Positions 49,052 to 64,000 of a DNA stretch of 64,000 bases are shown piece after piece. Under the pieces are notes generated by a model that did no database searches, had not been told where the DNA came from, and saw only the letters and a list, made by a program, of their open reading frames with translations. The stretch is from Candidatus Poseidoniaceae archaeon (lineage in GTDB: Archaea; Thermoplasmatota; Poseidoniia; Poseidoniales; Poseidoniaceae). The position numbers were made by a program, and so were the translations under genes. The stretch covers positions 34,889 to 98,888 of the forward strand of contig JAOMTZ010000005.1 of assembly GCA_028356125.1 (NCBI GenBank). Reading direction: 5' to 3'. Position 1 is the first letter of the stretch, and each line of letters opens with the position of its first letter.

Positions 49052-52000
49052 ATGTCCGAACCGTGCTCTACTCGTGCTTACACACTTCTCCTAATATTCA
49101 TGCTCTCTGCAATGTCTCCAATGGCATCTGCAGACCCGGCTGAAGAACCTGCTCTTGAACCAGATGAATTCACCCCCGTGTTTGCAGATATAGATGACTT
49201 TACGCCTACTGGAGCTCACCCCTACATGATCCCAGATAGTAATGAATCACTTTACAGTGCTACAAGATTGATGAAACAATCATGGGTTGATGAGGGAATG
49301 CCTGGCGTTGAAATCGCAACATCACCACAAGCAAAAACTAGCGGTAGGGCGTGCACACCATACGGCGAAGGAGACACTGCTACTGTTCCAACCTCCGGTG
49401 GCTCAATTGATGTAACCATCGAAAAAACAACTTCAACAGCCGCATTCATGGTTCAGACCGGAAGGACTGTTTCTTCTACTGTCCTGAACAACTGGGCAAG
49501 CACTTGGGATTCAACAGTATATCCAACTCTAATGACTTACTTTGGGAAAGACTACTTCGACGGTAGAGGAATTGCCGCCCCAGACGTGGATAACAATTGC
49601 CAGATTGAAATTGTAATCTATGCAATTGATGGCGCATACAATATTGGAGGGTATTTCTCACCAGGTATGTCTTCTTCAAGAGAAGCAATTTTCATAGATA
49701 TTGATGATGCTCCTCTCGCATGGTCGAAGGTTATACTAGCTCACGAACTTCAACACTTAATGCACAATGCTCTCGACCCGTATGAGAATTTGTGGATAGA
49801 TGAAGGAGCAGCAGACATGGCTGCTTTCCTTTGCTTTGGAGGTTCATCAACCCTTTACGGGCACGTCAATGCTTGGACTACTGCTAGTGAAATATCTGTT
49901 CGTTGGTGGAATCAAAGAATCGCAGATTATGGAGGGGGCTTCATTTTCCTACTGTATTTAGCAGACCACCTTGGTGGAGGTCCAGCGATTAGAAAACTAG
50001 CTCAGGATTCATCTACTGGGGCTTCTGGAATAGAAGACCTTGCTAGAAATCCAATTGGAGCCACACCTGGAGTTATAGGTCGTGATTTCATAGACATATA
50101 CACAAATTTCACTATTGCTGCCACCCTAGATAGCGATCAAGGAATTTATGGGATGTCTAACCTTTACATGACTCCTGCATGCGGATCGAGTGACTTCTGT
50201 AGAATACAACCTGCTGACACCAATAGCGATTGGATTGGGCCTTGGTCATCCACTGGTAACACAGTTGAAGGCTGGGGTGTTCAAGTCTTCAAATTCACAC
50301 CTGGTTCAGCATCACCTGCACCTCTTACCATGCGCTTTACTGGAGACGTTCCTGGAATGGATGGAGTAATAATGAGTAGAGCGTCTGCTGATGGCATCTA
50401 TACTCGCTCGGACATAAATTTCAATGGAGCAGTTGGTACTGCATTAGTACCAGGATTTGGAAACTTAACCGATGAAATTTGGGCAATAACATGGTATGCT
50501 GCGAACAAGGGTGACTGCGATTACACATCTTGTGGAGGATCTTACCCTCAAGCAGTAATCGATGTGGAAGCTGCTCGTATTACATCTCCTGCTACTTTGA
50601 GCCTTAATTCTACAGTTCTCGCAGATAGAGATGGAGATTCTCTGATAGATACTGCTGAGATTGAATTTAACGTTCTTTCAAATGCATTCTTCGAGGATTT
50701 GGATGTTGAGATCCAAGTACTAAATTCATCGGGTATTGTTCTTGATACAATGGAAACTAGAGTGCAAGCAGGTGGAGGAGTTGATGTATCTACTAAGTTC
50801 TGGTACACTGCCAAAGATAGCGAAGTACATACCTTCCATCTGACTATGAGAGATATGCTAGGAGATTTGATTGACAATACTCAAACCGGTGCACTGTTCA
50901 TGGATAACATGAAGCCTGTATCCAACGCAAGCATCGATACAGTCGATGCCCAAACATGGGACAATATTCAATTCGTAGGAAATGGATTCGATGCATGGGG
51001 ACTCTCTCTGGCAAACAACACATTACCTTACTTAGACGCCCCTGTTGCGTATGCATGGGATTTCGATGACGGTAACACCTCATCTCTCAAGAGTCCTGTT
51101 CGGCCATATCTTGAAGTCGGCCAATACAATGCCTCACTAAGAGTAATGGACCAAGGAGGAACTTGGTCTCAATCTGATGTCAAGTCGATCAACATCACTG
51201 ACACGACCCTACCAAATCCAATAATCACTGTTAATGGCCTTATTATTGAGGATAACATTTCGATTCTAACTGGACAAATTGTTCAATTTAGTGCTGGAAG
51301 GACTACTGACAATGTCCCCGTAAATAATCTACAATTTACCTGGGACTGGGGAGATGGTGAATTAGAAGGCGGAAAAGGTGTTTCTTCCGCATACCACCTG
51401 TGGGCTGATGGATTAACTGCAGTCACAACATATAACCTAACTTTGACAGTTGATGATGGAGTTAACACTGCTTCCAAAATCATTCAAGTATTCGTAAACA
51501 ACCGTGCACCGGGACAGATAAATTCTGATGTGATAATTACTGAGACATTTACCGCCACAATGCTACCAAATGTGTTTGAAGATGAAGACGGAGTATTGGT
51601 TGAATGGAATTGGAATTTCGATGAAGGAGTAAATCTTGATGGTGGAATCGTTGACAGAACTGACCTTTTCGTTGAGATGATGTCAGCCAACCAAAACCCA
51701 ATGGCTGCATGGTCCACACCTGGAATCAAATTAGTCAATATCACTGTCTTAGATAACGACGGGGCACCTGCAAGTGCTCAAATGACGGTACAGGTATTGA
51801 ATCAACTACCCGTAGCACAATTCACTGTACGTGACTCAGGCTCAGCCGGCAGTCCAATTATTGACTTCAGAATAGATGACGGCCAAGTTGATGTGCCTTA
51901 CACATTTGATGGAAGGTCGAGTTTTGACCCGGATGGGCAAGTTGGAGATTCAACTGACTTGACATTTAACTGGACATTCTCTGATGGTACAACCTCTGAA

Positions 52001-53230
52001 CAATCTCTGGTCACTCATAACTTCTCAACCCCCGGTGAACACTTTGTAACCCTGTATGTGATAGACGAGAATGGAATGTCCAGCGAACAAAGAACACTAT
52101 CTATTAGAATTCAAAACCCTAAGCCAGTGATCTCTGTCAAGATATTCGATGTTTGGTTTGATGACGAGTTAGTCACTTCAACAACCCCGACTCCAGAAGG
52201 GTCATCTTTCGACTATTCGCATACTTTTGATGATGAAGGAAATGTGGTCACAACCCCAGACCAGGTACTATACTTCGACTCAATAGGAACAAGAGACGGA
52301 GATAGATCATACGAAGGGAGATTCGTACCGCTTGAATCTAATAACTCTGATTGGAATGGAATTGTAGAATATTCTTGGGACTTTGGAGATGCCACTCCAA
52401 TTTCACATGAACCAATGCCTTGGCATTCTTTCGAAAGACCAGGGACATACAAGGTATCTTTGACTGTAAGAGATTCATACTTGACTGGTGATGTCACTAG
52501 AGCTACTTTCACGGTAGTAGTGAACCAACCTCCGGTCATCGGTGATTTCGACATAGTGGAAACAATCTATGTTGGTGATTCGATAGTTCTGGATGCCAAC
52601 ATTACAGACGCTGAAGATATTTCTGAATATGTTATTTGGAGAGATCTAGATGTTAATGACGGATTACACACCGATAGAGACGAAAGAATCTCTTCCAACA
52701 TTATTGTTCGATGGGAATTTGATGTCAACTTTGATGATGACGGAAACGAAGATACTGCTGATGATTGGATAACACCATCAGGTGCTGATGGCATTAGAGT
52801 TGCTGCAAGTTGGGATGTTGAAGGAATAACAATTGTCAGAGTATCTGTGTGCGATGGAATGGGCGTCTGCGTAGAAAAAGATACTGAGCTAACAATTCTG
52901 GCTAAAGAAGACGCTGAAACAAGTCTCTCTGACTTCTCTGTCCAGGATTGGCAAGATTGGTTGGTAGATGCTAGCGGTGAATCGATGGTAATCCTAGCAC
53001 TAATTGTTGCAGTCTTAGTTCTTGGATGGGCAGTAATGCGTAGCCCTACTGAGATTGAAGAAGATGCTGAACAAGCTGCAGCGACATACGAAGTTGATGA
53101 AGTTCAATCTTATGGAGGCGTTCTTGGGATGGACCAGCATACACCTCCTCCTGCCCCTGGCATTCTCTCGAAAGATGAACGCCGGAGTGACTCTTCTGGC
53201 TACATTAGGCCACTCAGAAGAAGACGCTGA
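49052..53230 (+). CDS. secreted M30 (hyicolysin)-like metallopeptidase with multiple PKD domains and C-terminal TM
   Basis: LAHELQHLMHNALDPYENLWIDEGAADMAAFL; PKD motifs YAWDFDDGN, FTWDWGDG, FNWTFSDGT, YSWDFGDA; signal peptide; TM near C-terminus. Confidence 0.85.
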   Translation: MSEPCSTRAYTLLLIFMLSAMSPMASADPAEEPALEPDEFTPVFADIDDFTPTGAHPYMIPDSNESLYSATRLMKQSWVDEGMPGVEIATSPQAKTSGRACTPYGEGDTATVPTSGGSIDVTIEKTTSTAAFMVQTGRTVSSTVLNNWASTWDSTVYPTLMTYFGKDYFDGRGIAAPDVDNNCQIEIVIYAIDGAYNIGGYFSPGMSSSREAIFIDIDDAPLAWSKVILAHELQHLMHNALDPYENLWIDEGAADMAAFLCFGGSSTLYGHVNAWTTASEISVRWWNQRIADYGGGFIFLLYLADHLGGGPAIRKLAQDSSTGASGIEDLARNPIGATPGVIGRDFIDIYTNFTIAATLDSDQGIYGMSNLYMTPACGSSDFCRIQPADTNSDWIGPWSSTGNTVEGWGVQVFKFTPGSASPAPLTMRFTGDVPGMDGVIMSRASADGIYTRSDINFNGAVGTALVPGFGNLTDEIWAITWYAANKGDCDYTSCGGSYPQAVIDVEAARITSPATLSLNSTVLADRDGDSLIDTAEIEFNVLSNAFFEDLDVEIQVLNSSGIVLDTMETRVQAGGGVDVSTKFWYTAKDSEVHTFHLTMRDMLGDLIDNTQTGALFMDNMKPVSNASIDTVDAQTWDNIQFVGNGFDAWGLSLANNTLPYLDAPVAYAWDFDDGNTSSLKSPVRPYLEVGQYNASLRVMDQGGTWSQSDVKSINITDTTLPNPIITVNGLIIEDNISILTGQIVQFSAGRTTDNVPVNNLQFTWDWGDGELEGGKGVSSAYHLWADGLTAVTTYNLTLTVDDGVNTASKIIQVFVNNRAPGQINSDVIITETFTATMLPNVFEDEDGVLVEWNWNFDEGVNLDGGIVDRTDLFVEMMSANQNPMAAWSTPGIKLVNITVLDNDGAPASAQMTVQVLNQLPVAQFTVRDSGSAGSPIIDFRIDDGQVDVPYTFDGRSSFDPDGQVGDSTDLTFNWTFSDGTTSEQSLVTHNFSTPGEHFVTLYVIDENGMSSEQRTLSIRIQNPKPVISVKIFDVWFDDELVTSTTPTPEGSSFDYSHTFDDEGNVVTTPDQVLYFDSIGTRDGDRSYEGRFVPLESNNSDWNGIVEYSWDFGDATPISHEPMPWHSFERPGTYKVSLTVRDSYLTGDVTRATFTVVVNQPPVIGDFDIVETIYVGDSIVLDANITDAEDISEYVIWRDLDVNDGLHTDRDERISSNIIVRWEFDVNFDDDGNEDTADDWITPSGADGIRVAASWDVEGITIVRVSVCDGMGVCVEKDTELTILAKEDAETSLSDFSVQDWQDWLVDASGESMVILALIVAVLVLGWAVMRSPTEIEEDAEQAAATYEVDEVQSYGGVLGMDQHTPPPAPGILSKDERRSDSSGYIRPLRRRR

Positions 53231-53262
53231 AGGTAAAGGAGATTAACCTCCGACCATACCTT

Positions 53263-53279
53263 ACCCTCCGTAGGAGGGT
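53263..53279 (+). promoter_or_regulatory. RBS-overlapping hairpin ACCCTCC-GTA-GGAGGGT upstream of ATG 53286
   Basis: 7-bp perfect stem; 3' arm GGAGGGT is the candidate Shine-Dalgarno sequence 6 nt before the ATG. Confidence 0.6.
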
Positions 53280-53285
53280 GTGAGC

Positions 53286-54287
53286 ATGAGAATTAGGCTA
53301 GCGATATTTTTGGCTCTAGTATTCATGATACCAATGATCACACCTACTGAACTGTCTCCAATCAGAGAGGCAGCAGCAGAATCAAATTGTGACGGTGGCG
53401 AATTTGTCACTCCGAATTGGAACAAAACCGTCGAAAGACACGCCAAAGTACCCAATTTGAAGGACTTTGAAAACGACTATGCAAAAAACAAAAGAAATCG
53501 TGACCGAGATAATGACGATGATGAAGAGCAAGATGATGATGATGAAGAAATCCTCTACGACGGACCAGAAGAAGACTGGATGTCATTTGGTTTTGATAAC
53601 GAACTATCATTACTCAGGGAGGATTTCCAAACTACAATGTTGATTGGCAATGATGCTGTTGGAACTCTGACAGTAAACCTGGACCACGAAAGACGCACTA
53701 CTATTTGCGTAACTATAGAGACTACAAATAATTCCTATAACCCATCTGCAGACGTTTATCTGATGACTGACACTCAATATGACCGCTATACTGCTGCATA
53801 CGATGTTGAACATGGCGCCTGGGGAGGCAGAAGTTACGAAGCCGAATTAAACGAAATTGCTCCGGAGTGGAGAAGTTTCAACGTAGCAGGCTGGCAAACT
53901 TTCAGAGACTCACACCAGTATGAAGATATCAAAGAGGTATCTTTCTCCGTGTCATTAGATGGACCTGAAATTAGCAGTGGTCTTTTCGGTGGAGATACAA
54001 ACCAATATTTCAACATAGTAATAGACAACACAAATAATTCCCATTCAGGAGATGCATTGCCTGAAACCACTATTGCTGCATATGTATCTGTTGTTTCAGA
54101 AGAAAGATCGACAATACTACCAAACTGGACAGTATCACTAGTTTGTTGTGGATTAATGATAGCAACAATGGTGATTCCAATTCTCATGAACAAGCGCTAC
54201 ATGGAAGCTGGATTAAGCCTAACTTCTGAAAATCAACAACTCGACAAAGGCTTAGTTCCGTCATTGGAACAGACTGAGAATAATTAG
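53286..54287 (+). CDS. secreted/anchored hypothetical protein with acidic low-complexity segment
   Basis: Signal peptide, DRDNDDDEEQDDDDEE tract, C-terminal TM. The ORF track uses GTG 53280. Confidence 0.6.
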   Translation: MRIRLAIFLALVFMIPMITPTELSPIREAAAESNCDGGEFVTPNWNKTVERHAKVPNLKDFENDYAKNKRNRDRDNDDDEEQDDDDEEILYDGPEEDWMSFGFDNELSLLREDFQTTMLIGNDAVGTLTVNLDHERRTTICVTIETTNNSYNPSADVYLMTDTQYDRYTAAYDVEHGAWGGRSYEAELNEIAPEWRSFNVAGWQTFRDSHQYEDIKEVSFSVSLDGPEISSGLFGGDTNQYFNIVIDNTNNSHSGDALPETTIAAYVSVVSEERSTILPNWTVSLVCCGLMIATMVIPILMNKRYMEAGLSLTSENQQLDKGLVPSLEQTENN

Positions 54288-55078
54288 TATTCTAGTAATG
54301 TCCATGCATCACGAAGATCTCTAACGTTGATTAGGCCTTTATCCGAGATGCGGAATTCATTCCTCATAGTAGCATATACTAGACTCTGATCAAGCATTGG
54401 TGCGTGTACTCTAGCCCAGTCTCCGCCACCGTTGATAGCCATCAGACTGTGACTCAGGCCTTCGCCCTTCAGTTCGACTGCAGCCTCTACAATTTGAAGA
54501 GCGTCGCTTGGGTTGTGAGCAGTTCCACAGAACTTTACAATATCTCCAAACTCCTGACTTTCCTTAACAAGTGTAACAATATCTGCAGAATCTGGGATTC
54601 CGTTGATGTCATGCTTGGATGCAATTATTTTACATTCGTTCTTTGAAGCTGCTTCATGAAGTGATTTGCGGACTGAGTCTTCAATAGATAGTTCGAGGTC
54701 AATCCATGACACCTTAGAATCGATTGCCTTCTCTAGAATAGCGATTCTTTCTGATTCGATTCCAGGGAAGTAGCCGCCTTCTGAAACCGGCCTTACTGTG
54801 AAGACAACAGGAAGTGGTAGTCCTTCTTTCAAAGAAGAAATTGTAGCATCAACATCCACTTCGGACATGTCGCTAGTATCCCACTCGTTCTCAGGAGGTA
54901 GTGAGACCTTCTCTCCTTCTTCTTCTTCTGAAATTGTAGGATCTGGGCGAACTAAATACAGGCGGTCGAATCTAACTTCGACCATATCCGCACCTGCTAA
55001 GTTAGCACGTGCTGCTTCATCTGTCATTTCTTCGACGGTTATTCCATCTAGAGCAACGCACACTTTTGGGTCAGCCAT
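54284..55078 (-). CDS. aroD: type I 3-dehydroquinate dehydratase
   Basis: VCVALDG, GADMVEVRFDRL, VVFTVRPVSEGG, IIASKHDING, DIVKFCGTA. Confidence 0.85.
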   Translation of the reverse strand: MADPKVCVALDGITVEEMTDEAARANLAGADMVEVRFDRLYLVRPDPTISEEEEGEKVSLPPENEWDTSDMSEVDVDATISSLKEGLPLPVVFTVRPVSEGGYFPGIESERIAILEKAIDSKVSWIDLELSIEDSVRKSLHEAASKNECKIIASKHDINGIPDSADIVTLVKESQEFGDIVKFCGTAHNPSDALQIVEAAVELKGEGLSHSLMAINGGGDWARVHAPMLDQSLVYATMRNEFRISDKGLINVRDLRDAWTLLEY

Positions 55079-55272
55079 GCTGTCGGCGACCTAACCTTCT
55101 TCATTAACGGTTGCGATTAATTATGTGAACGAAACATGGCGGTTTTTGGATAGAATTGACAAAAATCGCTCTGATTTTATTTCTTTAAACAGGCACATCT
55201 GAAACTGGTTTTTGGCTATGTTCATATACCCCCTCCGACACCCTATTGTTTGTGTACGAGAATACAAGGTGC

Positions 55273-55293
55273 AATCGCCAGACTGAGGCGATT
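55273..55293. repeat. inverted repeat AATCGCC-AGACTGA-GGCGATT in the gyrB upstream region
   Basis: 7-bp arms read directly; stem extendable by GCAA/TTGC across a short bulge. Confidence 0.65.
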
Positions 55294-55356
55294 TTGCCAC
55301 TGTAATCAATAGTGCAAGAAAAAGCCAAGAATAAGGCACTAAATTGCGAGAAGTAA

Positions 55357-60106
<4,750 letters not shown>

Positions 60107-60172
60107 GTTATTTCATCCGACGGGTTCAAACGCTGACCGCCCATCTGCGGCCTAGGGAGCGTAAGCCCCTGG

Positions 60173-61444
60173 ATGGTGAATACTATGAATGAGCAGAATC
60201 TAATATATGATTGGAACGTTGTCGATTATGAGTATACTAGAGATTCAAACAATCATCCACATGGTGTTTGGTTTGATGATGAAACTTTGAGAGATGGCCT
60301 ACAAAGCCCTAGTGCTCTAAATCCATCAATAGAACAGAAAATCGAGTTATTGACTTACATGGAAAATTTAGGCATCCAAAAGGTAGACCTTGGACTACCG
60401 GGAGCAGGGCCATTCCACTTAGATCACATCGATTCAATGCTAAATCATATTAAGCAAAATGATTACAAAATTCGCCCTGGTGCCGCTGTAAGAACTCTGA
60501 TGAATGACATTGAACCATTGGTTGAATTGCAATCGAAACATGAAATGGAAATCCAAGCAAGTGCCTTCTTAGGTACAAGTCCAATTCGACAATTCACTGA
60601 AGGTTGGACTATGGAGAAGTTGGTTTCAACAATGGAAAAAGCAGTTTCCTTTGCTGTTGAAAATGACGTACCTGTCATGTTTGTTACCGAAGATACAACT
60701 CGTTCAAAACCTGAAGATGTCAAACTAATTTATCAGCGAGCTATGGATTTGGGAGTAAGGAGACTTTGTATCTGCGACACATGTGGGCACGTAACGCCAA
60801 ACGGTGTCAAGAAATTACTTTCATTTATTGATGAGGAAGTGATCAAAGATGGTGGATATCAGAGGAGAGATATCGAAGTTAATTGGCACGGTCATCAAGA
60901 CCGAGGACTAGGAGTTGCAAACAATATTGCTGCAGTAGAAGCAGGAGCAGATGTAATTCATGGAACTGCACTAGGCGTTGGTGAAAGAGCGGGTAACGCA
61001 CCTCTAGATCAGACACTAGTAAACTTGTCACTAATGGGAGTAATCGATAATGACTTATCGCTGCTAAATGATTATGTCAAGAAAGCAAATGAATACATCA
61101 AGGTCCCACTACCAAGAAACTACCCTGTTTTCGGACAAGATGCATTTGAAACCGGCACTGGGGTACATGCCAGTGCTGTCATCAAGGCAATCAGAAAAGG
61201 CGACATGTGGCTTGCAGACAGAGTATACAGCGGTGTTCCAGCAGGAGACTTTGGGCTCAAACAAGTAATCAGGATTGGACACATGTCTGGCCGTTCAAAC
61301 ATAATTCATTGGCTTGAAAGCAAGAAGATTGAAGCAACTGATGAACTAGTTGCGCATTTATTTGAAGTTGCCAAGAGTCAACCACGAAATATGGAAGAAG
61401 AAGAAATTGAGAACGCTGTGGAATCATTCCTACAACAATCATGA
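60173..61444 (+). CDS. 2-isopropylmalate/homocitrate synthase-like HMGL-family enzyme
   Basis: WFDDETLRDGLQSP, CICDTCGHVTPNGVKKLL, NWHGHQDRGLGVANNIAAVEAGADVIHGTALGVGERAGN. Confidence 0.85.
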   Translation: MVNTMNEQNLIYDWNVVDYEYTRDSNNHPHGVWFDDETLRDGLQSPSALNPSIEQKIELLTYMENLGIQKVDLGLPGAGPFHLDHIDSMLNHIKQNDYKIRPGAAVRTLMNDIEPLVELQSKHEMEIQASAFLGTSPIRQFTEGWTMEKLVSTMEKAVSFAVENDVPVMFVTEDTTRSKPEDVKLIYQRAMDLGVRRLCICDTCGHVTPNGVKKLLSFIDEEVIKDGGYQRRDIEVNWHGHQDRGLGVANNIAAVEAGADVIHGTALGVGERAGNAPLDQTLVNLSLMGVIDNDLSLLNDYVKKANEYIKVPLPRNYPVFGQDAFETGTGVHASAVIKAIRKGDMWLADRVYSGVPAGDFGLKQVIRIGHMSGRSNIIHWLESKKIEATDELVAHLFEVAKSQPRNMEEEEIENAVESFLQQS

Positions 61445-62737
61445 GTCGGCTTCTTCTTGCTCAGTCTCATCAGCATTAATCGGATTCCATTCTGCATCGA
61501 CAGAACCGCCTGACCATTCGCCTTTGACATCGATCTCTACCATCTCATCGCCATCCTCTCTCCAGATAGCGTCTCCTTGGCTTCCGTTGACGATAAGAAC
61601 TCCTCTCTCATTAATTTGGGTCCTTAGCAATTCTATATGCTTGGAAATCGGTAAGAAGTGACCAACTGGAGTTCCTGCTGTAACGAATGGATTGGTAGCA
61701 GTACAAATCATCAAACCATCCTCGGGTGCAACGATGTCCACCGATAATCCAGGTGATCCGGGGTCTGAAATAGTGGCAACAACGTCTCCTTTCTCGACTA
61801 CGCTGCCGGGGCTAACGAACATGTCGAGAAGCCCTCCTTCACCTGCTCTAAGCCAAGTTGAACCTCCCGCATTTAGTCTGAAACGAGGACGACTAGGGTT
61901 CTTTGGAATGACTTTCAATGCCCTAAGTACATTCAAGCAACCATGAACTGCAACTTTAACTGCAGATTGGTCTAGCAAATTAGCCCCTCCTCCTTCATAT
62001 GTAACAGCAGCAATGTCCAATTCATTTGCAACTCTTCGAAGACTTCCTTTAGGTGGTCTGCTATCTAGCACCACTTCAATTCCAAATGCTTTAGCTAAAA
62101 TATTGGACTCAGGATGAGAGAGGTCGCCCCTAATCTGAGGCATGTTTGAACGGCCTACAGCGGCGCTATGCAAATCAATAATCACATCTGAATCTACGAT
62201 CAACCTCTTCTTGACAACGCTGGCTACTCTTGAAGTTGTGTTGCCCTTAGGTTTGCCGGGGAAGGCTCGATTCAAATCCCTTCCATCTGGGAAATATCTC
62301 GACTTCGCTCTATATCCTGGCAAATTTAGCACTGGAACGATACGAACTGTTCCCGCCATTGTATTCGGATCCAAAGCGCCCTCTGGGCCAGTGAATATTG
62401 AAGATAGTAAATTAGTGCACGCACTAGGCCCTGTTAACTCATCACCGTGAGTTCCACCAATTATTGTTACAACAGGACCTGGCCTTACTCCATGGAAAAC
62501 CGTCACTGGTATTGGCCAAGAATCACCCATGTCCACATCTAGCAGTGGCAGCATAATAGTTCGCATTTCTCCCGGTTTGATTCTTTTCCTAAGAAATCTA
62601 GTTACCCCCCACTCTGATGAACGGTCCCAATCCGGACGATCCTCTGATTCGTGTTCCTGAAGAGCTTTTTTGATCGCCAAGCGTCTTGTTTTGGGAAGTT
62701 CATGTGCGACTCTAACTCGCCTCTTCTTCCCCGCCAT
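61439..62737 (-). CDS. succinylglutamate desuccinylase / aspartoacylase (AstE/ASPA) family protein
   Basis: VVTIIGGTHGDELTGPSA, GRDLNRAFPG, DVIIDLHSAAVGRSNMPQ, C-terminal barrel-sandwich-like segment. Confidence 0.85.
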   Translation of the reverse strand: MAGKKRRVRVAHELPKTRRLAIKKALQEHESEDRPDWDRSSEWGVTRFLRKRIKPGEMRTIMLPLLDVDMGDSWPIPVTVFHGVRPGPVVTIIGGTHGDELTGPSACTNLLSSIFTGPEGALDPNTMAGTVRIVPVLNLPGYRAKSRYFPDGRDLNRAFPGKPKGNTTSRVASVVKKRLIVDSDVIIDLHSAAVGRSNMPQIRGDLSHPESNILAKAFGIEVVLDSRPPKGSLRRVANELDIAAVTYEGGGANLLDQSAVKVAVHGCLNVLRALKVIPKNPSRPRFRLNAGGSTWLRAGEGGLLDMFVSPGSVVEKGDVVATISDPGSPGLSVDIVAPEDGLMICTATNPFVTAGTPVGHFLPISKHIELLRTQINERGVLIVNGSQGDAIWREDGDEMVEIDVKGEWSGGSVDAEWNPINADETEQEEADS

Positions 62738-62815
62738 GTTGGGCCATTAATCAATGTGACATCAAAGTGATGGAAGACAGGATAAACAAATCAACCTCCT
62801 GTAACTTGGATAACC

Positions 62816-63280
62816 ATGGGAGAAGGAGTTCAACGACAATATGCCCCCTCATCGATTTGCTTCGGCTGTGGACCGGCTAATACCAAAGGTTTGCAAATCG
62901 ATTCATTCCGATGTAAAGAAGGACTAGAGATGCATTTCACTCCATCTGAAGAACACCAGGCATTCCCTGGAATGGTAAATGGAGGAATAATTGGTAGCCT
63001 TCTTGATTGTCATGGTAATTGGGCTGCTGCAATCGCATTGATGGATGCATCAGGGGCTGATGAGCCACCATGCACAGTTACTGCAAGTTACAGTATCTCT
63101 CTCAGAAGACCTACCCCCACTGGTACAGAGTTACACGTTCTTGCAGAAATTGAAGAACTATTAGAAGACAGAGTAAATGTGAAAATGACACTAACTGCTG
63201 ATGGAAAGGTTTGCGCTACGGGGAAAGGTCTTTTTGTAGCTGTCAAAGAAGGGCATCCTGCATATCACCGGTGGTCATGA
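62816..63280 (+). CDS. PaaI-like hotdog thioesterase
   Basis: CFGCGPANTKGLQIDSF, HQAFPGMVNGGIIGSLLDCHGNWAA. Confidence 0.85.
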   Translation: MGEGVQRQYAPSSICFGCGPANTKGLQIDSFRCKEGLEMHFTPSEEHQAFPGMVNGGIIGSLLDCHGNWAAAIALMDASGADEPPCTVTASYSISLRRPTPTGTELHVLAEIEELLEDRVNVKMTLTADGKVCATGKGLFVAVKEGHPAYHRWS

Positions 63281-63820
63281 ATGGCAAAGGCAAGTGATTC
63301 ACAAATTGAAGATTTGAATAGTCTTCGCGAATTTGTAATCGAGGTAATGCTCGCAATGGGAGTGTGGAGTGAAGAACAACTTACAAAACTCACTGCAATT
63401 GATTTAGGCGTGCTAAAACGAAATGCAACACAAAGGCATGGAGTCACCAGGTGGAGAAGAGGGGTTACAAAACCTAGCAAACCAGAGGAAGTAGAAGTGA
63501 TCGATTTACATCCGAGACTAATTTCTGAAGAATGGAAACCATATGCTGCATGGGTTATGCATCATGAATTTGTTCATGCACTAGGATATACCGCACATGA
63601 TTCGACATTCCGCTCCCTAGAGAATCTGTGGCCTAGCCAAGAATCTTCGCAGATGGGGGCATCTTTTACTGAAATGTTGCGAGCAGAGAAAGCATCTTGG
63701 CTATGGGTTTGCAATACTTGTCAGAAGGAATACCCTAGACAAAAGCCAGGCAAGGGCCGGTATCAATGCAGAATTTGCAGAACGGTTTTGGTAGATGTGC
63801 CCAAACCAGCGTCACAGTGA
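63281..63820 (+). CDS. SprT-like zinc metalloprotease-domain protein with C-terminal zinc ribbon
   Basis: WVMHHEFVHALGYTAHDSTFRSLENLWP; VCNTCQKEY...YQCRICRTVL. Confidence 0.82.
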   Translation: MAKASDSQIEDLNSLREFVIEVMLAMGVWSEEQLTKLTAIDLGVLKRNATQRHGVTRWRRGVTKPSKPEEVEVIDLHPRLISEEWKPYAAWVMHHEFVHALGYTAHDSTFRSLENLWPSQESSQMGASFTEMLRAEKASWLWVCNTCQKEYPRQKPGKGRYQCRICRTVLVDVPKPASQ

Positions 63821-63846
63821 TTAGTCACTTTTGATGACAGCAATTC

Positions 63847-64000
63847 ATGCGGAGGTTAATTGCAATCATATTACTCTGCATACTTTGTAGCCCCGTTTCA
63901 ATGGCAGCCATTAGTTCAAATGAAGGAGGCGGAGAATTATGGTTCTCATGTAATGACATTAATGATTGCTTGTTGACTGAATTTCAGATTGGTGAAGAGA
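63847..64000 (+). CDS. 3'-truncated secreted protein (runs off window)
   Basis: ATG 63847 gives MRRLIAIILLCILCSPVSMAAISSNEGGGELWFSCNDIND..., open to window end. Confidence 0.6.
   Translation, partial: MRRLIAIILLCILCSPVSMAAISSNEGGGELWFSCNDINDCLLTEFQIGEE

Noticed and set aside
60107-60172. Possible tRNA (GGGTTCAAAC T-loop-like sequence) between gyrA and the LeuA-like gene
   Set aside because: Spacer is only 66 bp and no cloverleaf (acceptor, D or anticodon arms) can be drawn.

Overview
The window looks like a chromosomal segment of a marine planktonic euryarchaeon, probably Marine Group II / Poseidoniales-like. That is an inference from gene content: bacterial-type gyrBA, many TSP3/PKD-type secreted proteins, compact convergent genes and AT-rich archaeal-style spacers. 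I found no rRNA, tRNA, CRISPR or transposase. The left 27 kb is a surface/secretome island. It contains a PIG-O-like alkaline-phosphatase-superfamily membrane enzyme, a 3528-aa protein with 42 Cys-paired RCC1 repeats arranged as six groups of seven, and a second anchored SGNH-hydrolase protein broken by two in-frame TAA codons. It also contains a kexin-like subtilase, a GDSL/SGNH esterase and an RGG-tailed DEAD-box helicase. The rest is mostly housekeeping and metabolism (MsrA, P5C dehydrogenase, PrsW-like protease, class II CCA-adding enzyme, M61, M28 and M30-like peptidases, PIMT-like, Tmk fusion, AroD, GyrB/GyrA, LeuA-like, AstE/ASPA-like, SprT-like). The observations most worth checking are: (1) the 6x7 disulfide-patterned RCC1 giant; (2) an apparent strand-specific G-to-A tract that removes Ca2+-ligand Asp codons and ends in a TAA, in the interrupted neighbour; (3) a near-invariant TM plus cytoplasmic C-terminal module shared by these two neighbours; (4) a candidate C/D box sRNA at 29589-29657.
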